From Smithellaceae bacterium (lineage in GTDB: Bacteria; Desulfobacterota; Syntrophia; Syntrophales; Smithellaceae): a stretch of 61,858 bases of DNA. Shown here piece by piece: positions 18,565-26,525 of the stretch. The stretch spans positions 1-61,858 of the forward strand of contig JAUYFM010000059.1 in assembly GCA_030690945.1 (NCBI GenBank). Direction: 5' to 3'. The notes below the pieces were generated by a model, which did not search any database, was not told the origin of the DNA, and saw only the letters and a program-made list of their open reading frames with translations. Every line of letters starts with the position of its first letter. Position 1 is the first letter of the stretch. Position numbers and translations under genes: made by a program.

Positions 18565-19869
18565 TTAGTGCCCCATCAGTTTTATAAAAAACAGCGACAC
18601 GGCCGGGACATAGGTCGTAATGAGCAATGTTGGAATGCACACGGCGATTAATCCCAAAATAGGTTTTAAAACTTTGTCCATGCTCAGGTTCGCAACTCTG
18701 CAGGCAACAAAAATATTGCAGGCAAAAGGCGGCGTAATCATGCCGATCTCGAGATTGAGGAGCATAATGGCGGCGAAATGAATGGGGTGCACGCCGTAGG
18801 CCACAGCAGCCGGGGCCAGGATGGGGGCCAGCAAAAGAATACTCGTATTGGTTTCCATGAACATGCCGACGAGGAGCAGGACCCCATTGACCATGAGCAG
18901 AAAGATGATCGGCGATTTGGTAATGCTGAACAGCCAGTCGGTGACCGCGGTGGCACAGTCGCCATAGGTAAACATGGCGCTGGGAATCGACGCAAAGGCA
19001 ATAAGAAGCATAATGGCTGCACTGGTCACAGCGCTTTTCTTGGTGATGGAGATGAGGCCTTCTTCGGCTTTATCCTTGAAGATTAGCGGATAGATAACCC
19101 ATCCGGCCAGCAGCCCGTAAGCCACGGCCACGGCGCCGGCTTCCGTTGGCGTCATGATGCCGCCATACACCCCTACAAAAATGATAATGGGCATCAGCAA
19201 AGCGACCATACCGCGGGCCGACGTTTTAACGACTTTCTGGACATAGACAAGGGCATTAAAATCGCCTGGATCCCGGACTTCCTGGTGAGCATAAAAAATG
19301 CGGTTGTAGATGACGTAGAAAATGGTCAGAAGCACACCGGGAATGGCCGTGGCGAGCCATACATCTCCCACGGGCAGTCCAACGGCCAGGGCGTAAACCA
19401 CTCCCGGAATGCTGGGGGGGATGAGAATACCTAGAAATCCGGAAGCGGCGATCAGGGCGGTGGCGTATTTCTTATCGTAGCCGGCTTTGACCATTTCGGG
19501 CAGCATCATGCCGCCGATAGCGCTGACGGTGGCCACGGAGGAACCGGAAATAGTGCCGAACAAGGCCGAGGTGATGACGGTTGTGGCGCCGATGCTGCCT
19601 TTCAACCGCCCCGTCAGGGCCCGCACCCACGTGATCAACGCGGTGGTAATACCGCCCAGGGCCATGACATCTCCTGAGTAGATGAAGGCGGGGATGGCCA
19701 AAAAGGCGAAAGAATCAACGCTGTTGAATATTCTGGCAGGAATAATCGTCAGTGGAATATCTCCCAGCAACATACAGAGGATGCCGGCCAACCCGGCGCT
19801 AAAGGGGATGGGAATGCGCAGGACAGCCAGGAGCACAAATAATAAAACGAACATTCCTACGAGATACAT
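18565..19869 (-). CDS. TRAP transporter large permease (DctM-type)
   Basis: This 434-residue protein has about twelve hydrophobic segments. It carries DctM signatures: GDIPLTIIPARIFNSVDSFAFLAIPAF, GTISGSSVATVSAIGG, ASGFLGILIPPSIPGVVYA and GVYGGIMTPTEAGAVAV. DctM is the sodium-coupled transporting subunit of tripartite importers. Its first 13 bases overlap the end of the small permease gene, the usual coupling in TRAP operons. Confidence 0.95.
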   Translation of the reverse strand: MYLVGMFVLLFVLLAVLRIPIPFSAGLAGILCMLLGDIPLTIIPARIFNSVDSFAFLAIPAFIYSGDVMALGGITTALITWVRALTGRLKGSIGATTVITSALFGTISGSSVATVSAIGGMMLPEMVKAGYDKKYATALIAASGFLGILIPPSIPGVVYALAVGLPVGDVWLATAIPGVLLTIFYVIYNRIFYAHQEVRDPGDFNALVYVQKVVKTSARGMVALLMPIIIFVGVYGGIMTPTEAGAVAVAYGLLAGWVIYPLIFKDKAEEGLISITKKSAVTSAAIMLLIAFASIPSAMFTYGDCATAVTDWLFSITKSPIIFLLMVNGVLLLVGMFMETNTSILLLAPILAPAAVAYGVHPIHFAAIMLLNLEIGMITPPFACNIFVACRVANLSMDKVLKPILGLIAVCIPTLLITTYVPAVSLFFIKLMGH

Positions 19870-20417
19870 GATGTTTTTTCTCCTTCCGCGAACTCATACC
19901 CCATGGGACCCCGACCGGACAGGTTGAGGATAATCAAGGCCACACTGTGCAGAATGCTCAAGGTAAGGCCAAGGAACATTGACCCGGTAACAATCCAGAA
20001 CGGCATCAGCATCGCGGTGGAAACCTGCCCCATCCGGAACTGATCCGCAACCAGCATGTAAGTTTCATAGGCCACCAGAGACAGGCATAAGATGGTAGCC
20101 AGGTCGCGCACGATATTCATGAAAATGCCGGCTTTCATTTGTCCTGCTGGGTTCTTAATAAAGCGGACAATGGCCAGTTCGGTAAAATTAATTTCGATAT
20201 GCCCGCGTTCGGCTGTAGCAATGGCGCCTCCCAGGAAGGTGCAGCACACGAACAGATAGCGGCATAGTTCCTCGGAAAAGGAGAGGGGAATTTCAAGGAT
20301 ATACCGGAAAACGACCTGTATGATCATCAATACCAGCATGAGCACGAAGAGCGGCACGGTTACCCAGTACTCGATCCCCCGCAGGGAATTGACAAATTTT
20401 TCCATTATTTTAATCAT
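19857..20417 (-). CDS. TRAP transporter small permease (DctQ-type)
   Basis: This 186-residue protein has four membrane segments, the first at about residues 18-40 (VTVPLFVLMLVLMIIQVVFRY). The DctQ hallmark follows: IPLSFSEELCRYLFVCCTFLGGAIATAERGHIEI. It pairs with DctM in the inner membrane and helps dock the binding protein. The C-terminus overlaps dctM. Confidence 0.93.
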   Translation of the reverse strand: MIKIMEKFVNSLRGIEYWVTVPLFVLMLVLMIIQVVFRYILEIPLSFSEELCRYLFVCCTFLGGAIATAERGHIEINFTELAIVRFIKNPAGQMKAGIFMNIVRDLATILCLSLVAYETYMLVADQFRMGQVSTAMLMPFWIVTGSMFLGLTLSILHSVALIILNLSGRGPMGYEFAEGEKTSCIS

Positions 20418-20509
20418 TTGATGGTTCCTTTGTTGCTTTCTTTAGCGGAGGGGCAAACGGGTTTTCGTCACCGGCTACCCCTCCGGCAAAAGCAGTTGGC
20501 TGTTTTCAG

Positions 20510-21535
20510 CTATTTTTTCCCGGCAGCTTCCTTCCGGACCCGATCCATCACTTCCTTGGTATAAGTTTTTTCATACTTCGAATCAGCCCAGATCTTGGCC
20601 GCAACTTCCTTCAGGTCGTTTACCAGTTCGGGTGTGGGTTCAATCACCTGCGTGCCGGCCTTGGCCATGGCCGCATAGTTCTTGCTGACGTTTTCGCGGT
20701 TCACTTTGACCTGGATGTCGGCTGCCTTCTTGGCGGCGTCGGCAACAATCTTCTGCTGATCCGGGGTCAGCTTGTCCCAGGCCTTTTTAGACATACACAT
20801 TTCCATCGCGGAGTAAATCTGCTGTGCCTTGGTGGCATATTTCTGGAACTGGTGGATGCCCAGGTCATACGTGATGATGGCGCCGTTGTCCTGACCATCG
20901 ACAGTCCCCTGCTGCAGGGCGGTAGTGAGTTCGGTGATGGCCATGGGGGTGGGAAGCACGCCCATCGCTTTATAGAAATCGATATACATGGGCACTTCCG
21001 GAACTCTCAGTTTCAAGCCTTTGAAATCCGCACCTTTGGTAATGGGTCTTTTGGAATTGGTCAGACCGCGGTAATCATTTTCACCGATGGCAAGAACCTT
21101 AACACCTTTCTCGTCCATATACTTGGTAACATACTGGCCAATCCAGCCATTGCGATATTTGGCGTCAACCTCGGCATAATTTTTAAACAGGTAGGGCAGA
21201 TTCACGAATCCCAACTCGGGGTAGACAGCCGCCAGACCGATGTCGGAACTCCAGGCCATATCCAGATCGCCACGCACGACGGCTTCCACCATCTGGCGCT
21301 CTCCGCCCATGACACCGCCGCCATGGATGGTTACCTTAATAGCGTCGTTTGTCTTAGACTCGATATCCTGTTTAAATGTTTTTGCAGCCACAGAATAGGA
21401 ATGCGTGGGTGATACAGTAAAGCCGACACGAATGGTCGTGGCAGCGTTTACGTCTCCTGGCTTGACCCCGGTGATGCCTGCGGCAAAAGCCAGTACCACC
21501 ATAACCACTAATGCTTTCAATATTTTACTCTTCAA
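20510..21535 (-). CDS. TRAP transporter substrate-binding protein (DctP-type)
   Basis: This 341-residue periplasmic protein begins with a signal peptide (residues 1-32, ending ...GVKPGDVNAA). DctP family segments follow: RVGFTVSPTHSYSVAAKTFKQDIE, GGERQMVEAV, GLKLRVPEVPMYIDFYKAMGVLPTPM and LTTALQQGTVDGQDN. The arginine in KLRVPE is the one that binds the substrate carboxylate in nearly all TRAP binding proteins, so the ligand should be an organic acid. The start is TTG at 21535 after AGGAGGG. It is first in the transport/degradation operon. Confidence 0.94.
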   Translation of the reverse strand: MKSKILKALVVMVVLAFAAGITGVKPGDVNAATTIRVGFTVSPTHSYSVAAKTFKQDIESKTNDAIKVTIHGGGVMGGERQMVEAVVRGDLDMAWSSDIGLAAVYPELGFVNLPYLFKNYAEVDAKYRNGWIGQYVTKYMDEKGVKVLAIGENDYRGLTNSKRPITKGADFKGLKLRVPEVPMYIDFYKAMGVLPTPMAITELTTALQQGTVDGQDNGAIITYDLGIHQFQKYATKAQQIYSAMEMCMSKKAWDKLTPDQQKIVADAAKKAADIQVKVNRENVSKNYAAMAKAGTQVIEPTPELVNDLKEVAAKIWADSKYEKTYTKEVMDRVRKEAAGKK

Positions 21536-21846
21536 AATACAGCCCTCCTATACATTTCTTTAAATGGTTTGGCGGAATGACGAAACATTTGATATGAGAT
21601 GCTGCCATTGCCGCAACGCGACTCTTTCCGTCGGGTACAGGAGAGAGTCAAAACTTACGCTATCGCTGAAACTCAATCCATCTTGATGATTTCCGCTTCT
21701 TCCTTGATGCAGAATACTAAGCGTCATCGGCCGGTCAGCTGATGACAATCGTTGAAAGACCGATCGATGGTGAAAGCGTAAACTACCGATCAGAAAAAGA
21801 CAATGTTAAAGATATATTATATTTATACTATATCTAATATAATATA
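21536..21846 (-). other. 311-base region upstream of the TRAP/dehydratase operon
   Basis: It lies between the PAS-LuxR gene and dctP, both on the minus strand, and should hold the operon promoter. The part nearest the regulator gene is very AT-rich and contains an inverted repeat, AGATATA (21810-21816) with TATATCT (21829-21835). This could be an operator or a weak end-of-gene structure. No RNA gene was seen. Confidence 0.4.
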
Positions 21847-23370
21847 CTAAAGGTATTGAGTGAGATGAGATTTCAGGTTGGCTTTTTGATTGTTCAGTCC
21901 CAGCTTGGTCCTTAACCGATACCGGTGCACATCAATCGCGCTTTTGGATACATTCATGATGTCGGCGATTTCTTTGCTGTTTTTACCTTCTTTGATAAAG
22001 TTGGCAATCTGAATTTCTTTAGGCGTGAGATTCATATATTTTGAAGAAAGTTTTCGGGAAAACGGGGCAATGATGTCTTTCAGATTAGATTCAAGGATGC
22101 CGAGATAGGCCATAGATTTTTCGTCCACTTTGCCATTGCGAGTTTTTTCCACATAGGGGAGAACGAATTCTTTCACATTGGTGAGCACCTTTTCTTCGAG
22201 TTCTTCCCGGTCCTTCTCACGTTGCTTCAGCAGGACTCTCAAGGCTGTGTTTAATTCCTCGAGATTGAGGGATTTGATCTGCAATTCCTGTTCTCTGTTT
22301 TTTAACCCCTGCTCTGCCTCTTTCCATGCGGTGATGTCCGTGAATGAGACTACGCTTTTTTTGGTTCCCGGAATTATGTCTGCCGTCAGGAACATGTTTC
22401 TGATTTTGCCCCCGCTGTCAATTAAGTCGTGTTCAAAATTCCGGGGTGCGGCATTACGGTCAAGTCGTCTGAGCCGATGGGTTTTTTTCATACGCACGAG
22501 ATCTTTTTCAGGAATATACTCCGGCCACTTCTTCTTCCCTTCCCACTCTGCCCTGCGATATCCTGTCATATTTTCAAATTCAGAATTGAGCAGCGATATG
22601 GTCATATCATCCTCGATAATGATGGTTGCCGTCCCCGTTGTTTCAAAAATAGCGCGATAGAGATTATCGGATTCCTGCAATTTATTCTCGACGATCTTTC
22701 GCTTCGTAATGTTTATGAAATTTCCCAAGATCGCCGGTTTCCCTTGAAATATAGTGGATGTGACCGTTTCCATAATCCAGCAAATATTTTGCTGCTTTGT
22801 GATAATTCTGAACTCATAAGGAGATAAACGTTTGCCGCCGAGCATGTCCCCTGCATTTCTCTTTACGTTATCCAGGTCTGCGGGGAAGATCATACTGTCG
22901 GAATTTTTCCCAATAAGTTCCTTCAAGCTAAAACCTGTAAATGACACCGCAAGGGGACTGACGGCCTGAAAAATTCCATTCTGCGAGATATAAATGCCAG
23001 CCAGAGAACTTTCCCATATCGTTTTGTAAATATGCGCATTCCCTGCGATTGAGTGTTTCAGCTCTTCCCCTTGGCGGCTTCCCTCTTCGAGAGAGCGATT
23101 GCCTTTATTTCCTTCAAAGTTCTGAGCGGAACCGGTCTGCTCTGCCGTGGCCCGGACGTTGCTATTTTCTCCGGTGGAAATATTCAGCAGATTCTTTCCG
23201 GCAAACCGGGAGAGGGATCGGATGATGGTCTCTATATTACCGTTTGCCTGAAGTTCGTCCATTCGGCCGATAGTGGCGACAACCCGCTGGCTGATTTTTT
23301 TATTGTCCCGCCGGTTTTCGACGAGTTGGAGATATTCGTTGCGGCCTGACTTTTTGATTCGTGCAAACAT
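21847..23370 (-). CDS. PAS-PAS-LuxR regulator with a transposase-derived N-terminus
   Basis: The start is ATG 23370, six bases after AAGGAG; a GTG seven codons upstream overlaps the ribosome-binding site. The product is 507 residues. Residues 1-60 (MFARIKKSGRNEYLQLVENR, SQRVVATIGRMDELQANG, RSLSRFAGKNLL) match the N-terminus of IS1634/IS4-type transposases. Two PAS/PAC domains follow (about 110-230 and 235-360), then a coiled coil and a LuxR helix-turn-helix (LTPKEIQIANFIKEGKNSKEIADIM). It lies directly upstream of the TRAP/dehydratase operon on the same strand, so is the likely activator of that operon. The transposase part lacks any catalytic DDE core. Confidence 0.85.
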   Translation of the reverse strand: MFARIKKSGRNEYLQLVENRRDNKKISQRVVATIGRMDELQANGNIETIIRSLSRFAGKNLLNISTGENSNVRATAEQTGSAQNFEGNKGNRSLEEGSRQGEELKHSIAGNAHIYKTIWESSLAGIYISQNGIFQAVSPLAVSFTGFSLKELIGKNSDSMIFPADLDNVKRNAGDMLGGKRLSPYEFRIITKQQNICWIMETVTSTIFQGKPAILGNFINITKRKIVENKLQESDNLYRAIFETTGTATIIIEDDMTISLLNSEFENMTGYRRAEWEGKKKWPEYIPEKDLVRMKKTHRLRRLDRNAAPRNFEHDLIDSGGKIRNMFLTADIIPGTKKSVVSFTDITAWKEAEQGLKNREQELQIKSLNLEELNTALRVLLKQREKDREELEEKVLTNVKEFVLPYVEKTRNGKVDEKSMAYLGILESNLKDIIAPFSRKLSSKYMNLTPKEIQIANFIKEGKNSKEIADIMNVSKSAIDVHRYRLRTKLGLNNQKANLKSHLTQYL

Positions 23371-23502
23371 AAAGGTCTCCTTAAAGGACACTCAATATTT
23401 TCACAATATTCATTAATATGTCAAGCATTATATGCTCTAAAAGTGGCACTACTCTTCAACGATCTGAGTGGAACCGATCTTCTTTTCCTTGACCTGGTAT
23501 AT

Positions 23503-24681
23503 TTAATGGTGGAACAGTCTCAGTCCGCAAAAGGCCATGGCGATACCGTATTTGTTGCAGGTATCAATCACCTGCTGGTCGCGGATGGAACCGCCGGCCT
23601 CGACAATGGCGGTCACACCGCTGCGGTGCGCGCGTTCAATGTTGTCGCCGAAGGGGAAGAACGCGTCGCTGCCGAGGGCGACACCGGTGACCTTGGCAAG
23701 CCACGCCTTCTTCTCGGCCGCAGTCAAAGGCTCGGGCCGCCGGGTAAAGGTTTCGGTCCAAACGTCCTCGCCAATGGCGTCTTCCGGGGTATCGCCTAGG
23801 TAAACGTCGATGGCATTATCGCGGTTGGGTTTGGCAACATCGTCGCGGAAAGGCAGAGCCAGCACCTTGGGCATATGGCGCAGCTGCCAGTTGTCGGCCT
23901 TCTGGCCGGCCAGACGTGTGCAGTGGATGCGGCTCTGCTGACCGGCGCCCACGCCGATGACCTGGCCGTCCTGCACGTAGCAGACGCTGTTGGATTGCGT
24001 GTATTTCAGGGTGATCAGAGCGAGCACCAGGTCGCGCTTCTGCGCGTCCGTCAGGGTTTTATTCTTAGTCACCATGTTTTCCAGCATGCGGTTATCAATC
24101 TTCAGATCATTGCGGCCCTGCTCGAAGGTAATGCCATAAACCTGCTTGTGCTCCAGCGAGACGGGGACATAGTTGGTGTCGATGGAGACCACGTTGTAAT
24201 TGCCGCCTTTTTTGGATTTCAGAATTTCCAGAGCTTCCGGTTCATAGCCGGGAGCGATGATGCCGTCGGTGACTTCATTTTTGATGATCTTCGCCGTGGG
24301 CACATCGCACACGTCGGAAAGCGCAATCCAGTCACCAAAGCTGCTCATGCGATCGGCGCCGCGGGCGCGCGCATAGGCGCAGGCAAGCCCCGATAACTGC
24401 ATGCCGGCGTCGATGTGATACATCTTGCGCAGGACGTCGTCTAAAGGATAGCCCAAGGCCGCACCGGCGGGAGAGACATGTTTAAAGGAGGCCGCGGCAA
24501 CCATGCCGGTATTCTCTTTGAGCTCTTTCACCATCTGCCAGCTGTTTAAGGCATCCAAAAAGTTGATGTAGCCGGGCTTGCCGTTTAATACTTGAACAGG
24601 CAGATTGCTGCCGTCCGCCATAAAGATTCTGGCGGGCTTCTGGTTGGGGTTGCAGCCGTATTTAAGGGCTAATTCGATCAT
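23503..24681 (-). CDS. purH: Stand-alone AICAR formyltransferase (PurH C-terminal domain type)
   Basis: This 392-residue protein corresponds only to the formyltransferase half of PurH. It carries the active-site SFKHVSPAGAA motif, LKYTQSNSVCYVQDGQVIGVGAGQQSR, and the terminal DAFFPFGDNIERAHRSGVTAIVEAGGSIRDQQVI block. It transfers a formyl group from 10-formyltetrahydrofolate to AICAR, making FAICAR. The IMP cyclohydrolase half is absent and is supplied by the separate upstream gene four bases away. Its length and motifs indicate a complete enzyme, not a truncation. Confidence 0.9.
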   Translation of the reverse strand: MIELALKYGCNPNQKPARIFMADGSNLPVQVLNGKPGYINFLDALNSWQMVKELKENTGMVAAASFKHVSPAGAALGYPLDDVLRKMYHIDAGMQLSGLACAYARARGADRMSSFGDWIALSDVCDVPTAKIIKNEVTDGIIAPGYEPEALEILKSKKGGNYNVVSIDTNYVPVSLEHKQVYGITFEQGRNDLKIDNRMLENMVTKNKTLTDAQKRDLVLALITLKYTQSNSVCYVQDGQVIGVGAGQQSRIHCTRLAGQKADNWQLRHMPKVLALPFRDDVAKPNRDNAIDVYLGDTPEDAIGEDVWTETFTRRPEPLTAAEKKAWLAKVTGVALGSDAFFPFGDNIERAHRSGVTAIVEAGGSIRDQQVIDTCNKYGIAMAFCGLRLFHH

Positions 24682-24684
24682 TGA

Positions 24685-25416
24685 TTATTCCTCCACTGCT
24701 TTATATTTGTTGATGATGACGTCTTCGTAGCCTCCGGTCTTAAGATCGATGGCGCGCACAAACAGACTCACTTTATTGTCCTCGTTCAGGGCTTCCCACA
24801 ATTTGCCTGCATATTCATTGGGATTTTCCTCGTCGATGGTGACACGAATAGGCTCGCCCGTAAAACTGGGAATCGGGTTGCCGTTGCACTTGTAGGTACT
24901 GATAAAGTGACCAACGCCTGCCAGGGGCTCTGAATATTCGAAGGTAAAGCGCTGCACACTCTTCTCATCGCCATTGTCGCTCTTCAAAATACTTAGCTTG
25001 TAACCGCCTGCGCGCATATCCACCACACCGGAAATGCGGGGCGTCCAGTTGGGTCCGTCGTCCTCAAAGGTACGGGTTTTCAGCGCTGCTTCAAAATTGA
25101 AGCCAGGAAAACTGTTTTGGGCCATAAAATCGTAGATGGTATTAGTCTGGTCGCCGTTAGTCACAATCGTCGTGTTTCCCATAGTCAGCACGGGGTTGTA
25201 AATAATCAGGTGCGGGTCCGTCATTTTGGAAGGGTCGGCAGCCAGGGTGCGGATGCCACCGTCAATGGGGTCAAACACACGGTTACGGCTGTTGACGCTG
25301 CGGCCCATGATAAAGTAGGCAATCATGGCTTTCTTGCCGCTAGGTTCTTTCCCGATGCATATGCCGCGGCCCGGATACTCGTTGCCGGCCAGATATTCGT
25401 ATAAATTCTGTTTCAT
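24685..25416 (-). CDS. purO: IMP cyclohydrolase, PurO (archaeal) family
   Basis: This 243-residue protein has the PurO-type pattern: LAGNEYPGRGICIG, AYFIMGRSVNSRNRVF, DPHLIIYNPV, VTNGDQTNTI, TPRISGVVD. PurO closes the ring of FAICAR to give IMP, the last step of purine synthesis. It was first described in archaea and is unrelated to the PurH cyclohydrolase domain. The ATG follows AAGGAG. The gene runs straight into the formyltransferase gene, so the two replace one bifunctional PurH. Confidence 0.85.
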   Translation of the reverse strand: MKQNLYEYLAGNEYPGRGICIGKEPSGKKAMIAYFIMGRSVNSRNRVFDPIDGGIRTLAADPSKMTDPHLIIYNPVLTMGNTTIVTNGDQTNTIYDFMAQNSFPGFNFEAALKTRTFEDDGPNWTPRISGVVDMRAGGYKLSILKSDNGDEKSVQRFTFEYSEPLAGVGHFISTYKCNGNPIPSFTGEPIRVTIDEENPNEYAGKLWEALNEDNKVSLFVRAIDLKTGGYEDVIINKYKAVEE

Positions 25417-25568
25417 TTTCTACTTCTCTCCTTGTTATGGATAAGGCATCAATTTTTTTGTTGTGGGAGTATATGAAGAGAAGATTCATATGTCAACTGG
25501 ATTTGGGTGAAATATTGATTTTCACAACAAAAAGTGAGTGTTGATGGCACACTTCAGCCTCGCGCCCT

Positions 25569-25700
25569 CCTAGTGTCACATCAACGATATGCTGTCATTT
25601 CGAAGGAGTCATAACGACTGAGAAATCTTAGATTTCTCCCTGCGGTCTTGCCCCCAGAATGGGGGTCGAAATGACATTTCTTGATTGACGAGACACTAGG
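25569..25700. repeat. Palindromic miniature repeat element, copy A
   Basis: The ends are perfect inverted repeats, CCTAGTGTC and GACACTAGG. Inside lies a nested hairpin (GTCATTTCGA...TCGAAATGAC, with GAGAAATC/GATTTCTC). Copy B is at 60103-60212. Copy A carries an extra insert of about 20 bases containing CCCCC/GGGGG. It is too short to encode a transposase, and the family is MITE- or REP-like. Confidence 0.7.
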
Positions 25701-25814
25701 GGGTCAGCCTTTAATCTACTACTTGATAATGTGTCATTAATCCCTCTACGCTTCGCTTCGGGGATAATTCGGCCAGCAAGCTTCAGTGCACTCTGTTTCT
25801 GAAGCTTGGGTCTC

Positions 25815-25917
25815 AATCAACCACCTCGCAGCAAGCTGTCGAGGTATGAAATGAACGTCATTATATCGCGAGCTCGCTGCGGAGACTTGACGCTCGTCCC
25901 GCAACAGCGGGATTAAA
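25815..25917. repeat. Dispersed REP-like repeat, family 2, copy A
   Basis: AATCAACCACCTCG... to ...CAGCGGGATTAAA is about 100 bases long and nearly identical to 50777-50882. It contains several short palindromes: CCTCG...CGAGG, ATATCGCGA, and CCCGC-AACA-GCGGG. No coding content was seen. Confidence 0.7.
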
Positions 25918-25975
25918 ACCATCTTGCAAAGTACGATTCAATGCGTTAAAGATGGGAAAATTTATTAAGCAATAA
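25915..25975 (+). repeat. Dispersed repeat, copy 2 of the 13754-13814 family
   Basis: It shares the start AAACCATCT-GCAAA and the end TTTATTAAGCAATAA with 13754-13814. It ends 28 bases before the purE start codon, so it sits in the purE leader. Confidence 0.5.
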
Positions 25976-26003
25976 CATGTACAGGTAAAAATAAGGAGCT
26001 TGC

Positions 26004-26525
26004 ATGAAAGCAAAAAGCGCCAAAAAGAGTGTGGTGGTCAGTGTGGTTATGGGCAGCGACTCGGATTTGCCAATCATGACCGAAGCGGCAAAAATTCTGG
26101 AAGAGTTCGGCATCGGCTATGAGCTGATGCTGACATCGGCGCATCGTACACCGGAGAGGACAACAAAATTTACCAAAACAGCCGCCTCGCGTGGCGTGAA
26201 GGTCATCATTGTCGGTGCGGGCGCCGCAGCGCATCTGGCCGGTGTGATTGCTTCGCAAACGCTTTTACCGGTGATCGGCGTTCCCATTGACGCCACATCT
26301 CTGCATGGTCTTGACGCTTTACTCTCCACGGTCCAGATGCCGGGAGGCATTCCCGTGGCAACGATGGCCATCGGCAAAGCCGGGGCGAAAAACGCCGCCC
26401 TTTTTGCCATACGTTTTCTGGCGCTGGAGGATAAAACTCTGAGCGCCAAACTCGCCGCTTATGTAGCGAAGATGGCCAAAGACGTGGAGAAAAAACAGGA
26501 AAATCTTTCATGCCTCAAATCCTGA
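26004..26525 (+). CDS. purE: N5-carboxyaminoimidazole ribonucleotide mutase
   Basis: This 173-residue class I PurE has the phosphate/substrate loops VVMGSDSDLPIM, TSAHRTPERT, GAGAAAHLAGVIAS, GVPIDATSLHGLDALLSTVQMPGGIPVA. The active-site serine, histidine and aspartate are all present. It moves the carboxyl group of N5-CAIR to carbon 4. An AAGGAG site precedes the ATG. The final 16 bases overlap tsaC. Its position beside the split purH/purO pair forms a small purine locus. Confidence 0.95.
   Translation: MKAKSAKKSVVVSVVMGSDSDLPIMTEAAKILEEFGIGYELMLTSAHRTPERTTKFTKTAASRGVKVIIVGAGAAAHLAGVIASQTLLPVIGVPIDATSLHGLDALLSTVQMPGGIPVATMAIGKAGAKNAALFAIRFLALEDKTLSAKLAAYVAKMAKDVEKKQENLSCLKS

Larger units (their letters stand above)
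25417..26003. other. 587-base repeat-rich intergenic region
   Basis: It separates purO (minus) from purE (plus). It is packed with repeats: a palindromic element at 25569-25700, a second family at 25815-25917 and a third at 25915-25975, plus GC-rich inverted segments at 25745-25815 (AAGCTTCAG...CTGAAGCTT). The promoters for both directions must lie within it. An AAGGAG site precedes purE. No coding or RNA gene was seen. Confidence 0.6.

Noticed and set aside
20852-21412. A 186-codon plus-strand frame opposite the TRAP binding-protein gene.
   Set aside because: Antisense shadow; the minus-strand gene has all DctP motifs.
23875-24396. A 173-codon plus-strand frame opposite the AICAR formyltransferase gene.
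   Set aside because: Shadow of a GC-rich conserved gene; composition is alanine/valine/glycine-biased without motifs.
24685-25416. Possibility that the 243-residue gene is a truncated N-terminal PurH domain.
   Set aside because: Its motifs (GDQTNTI, NRVF, DPHLIIYNPV) fit PurO and not the MGS-like fold of the PurH cyclohydrolase.
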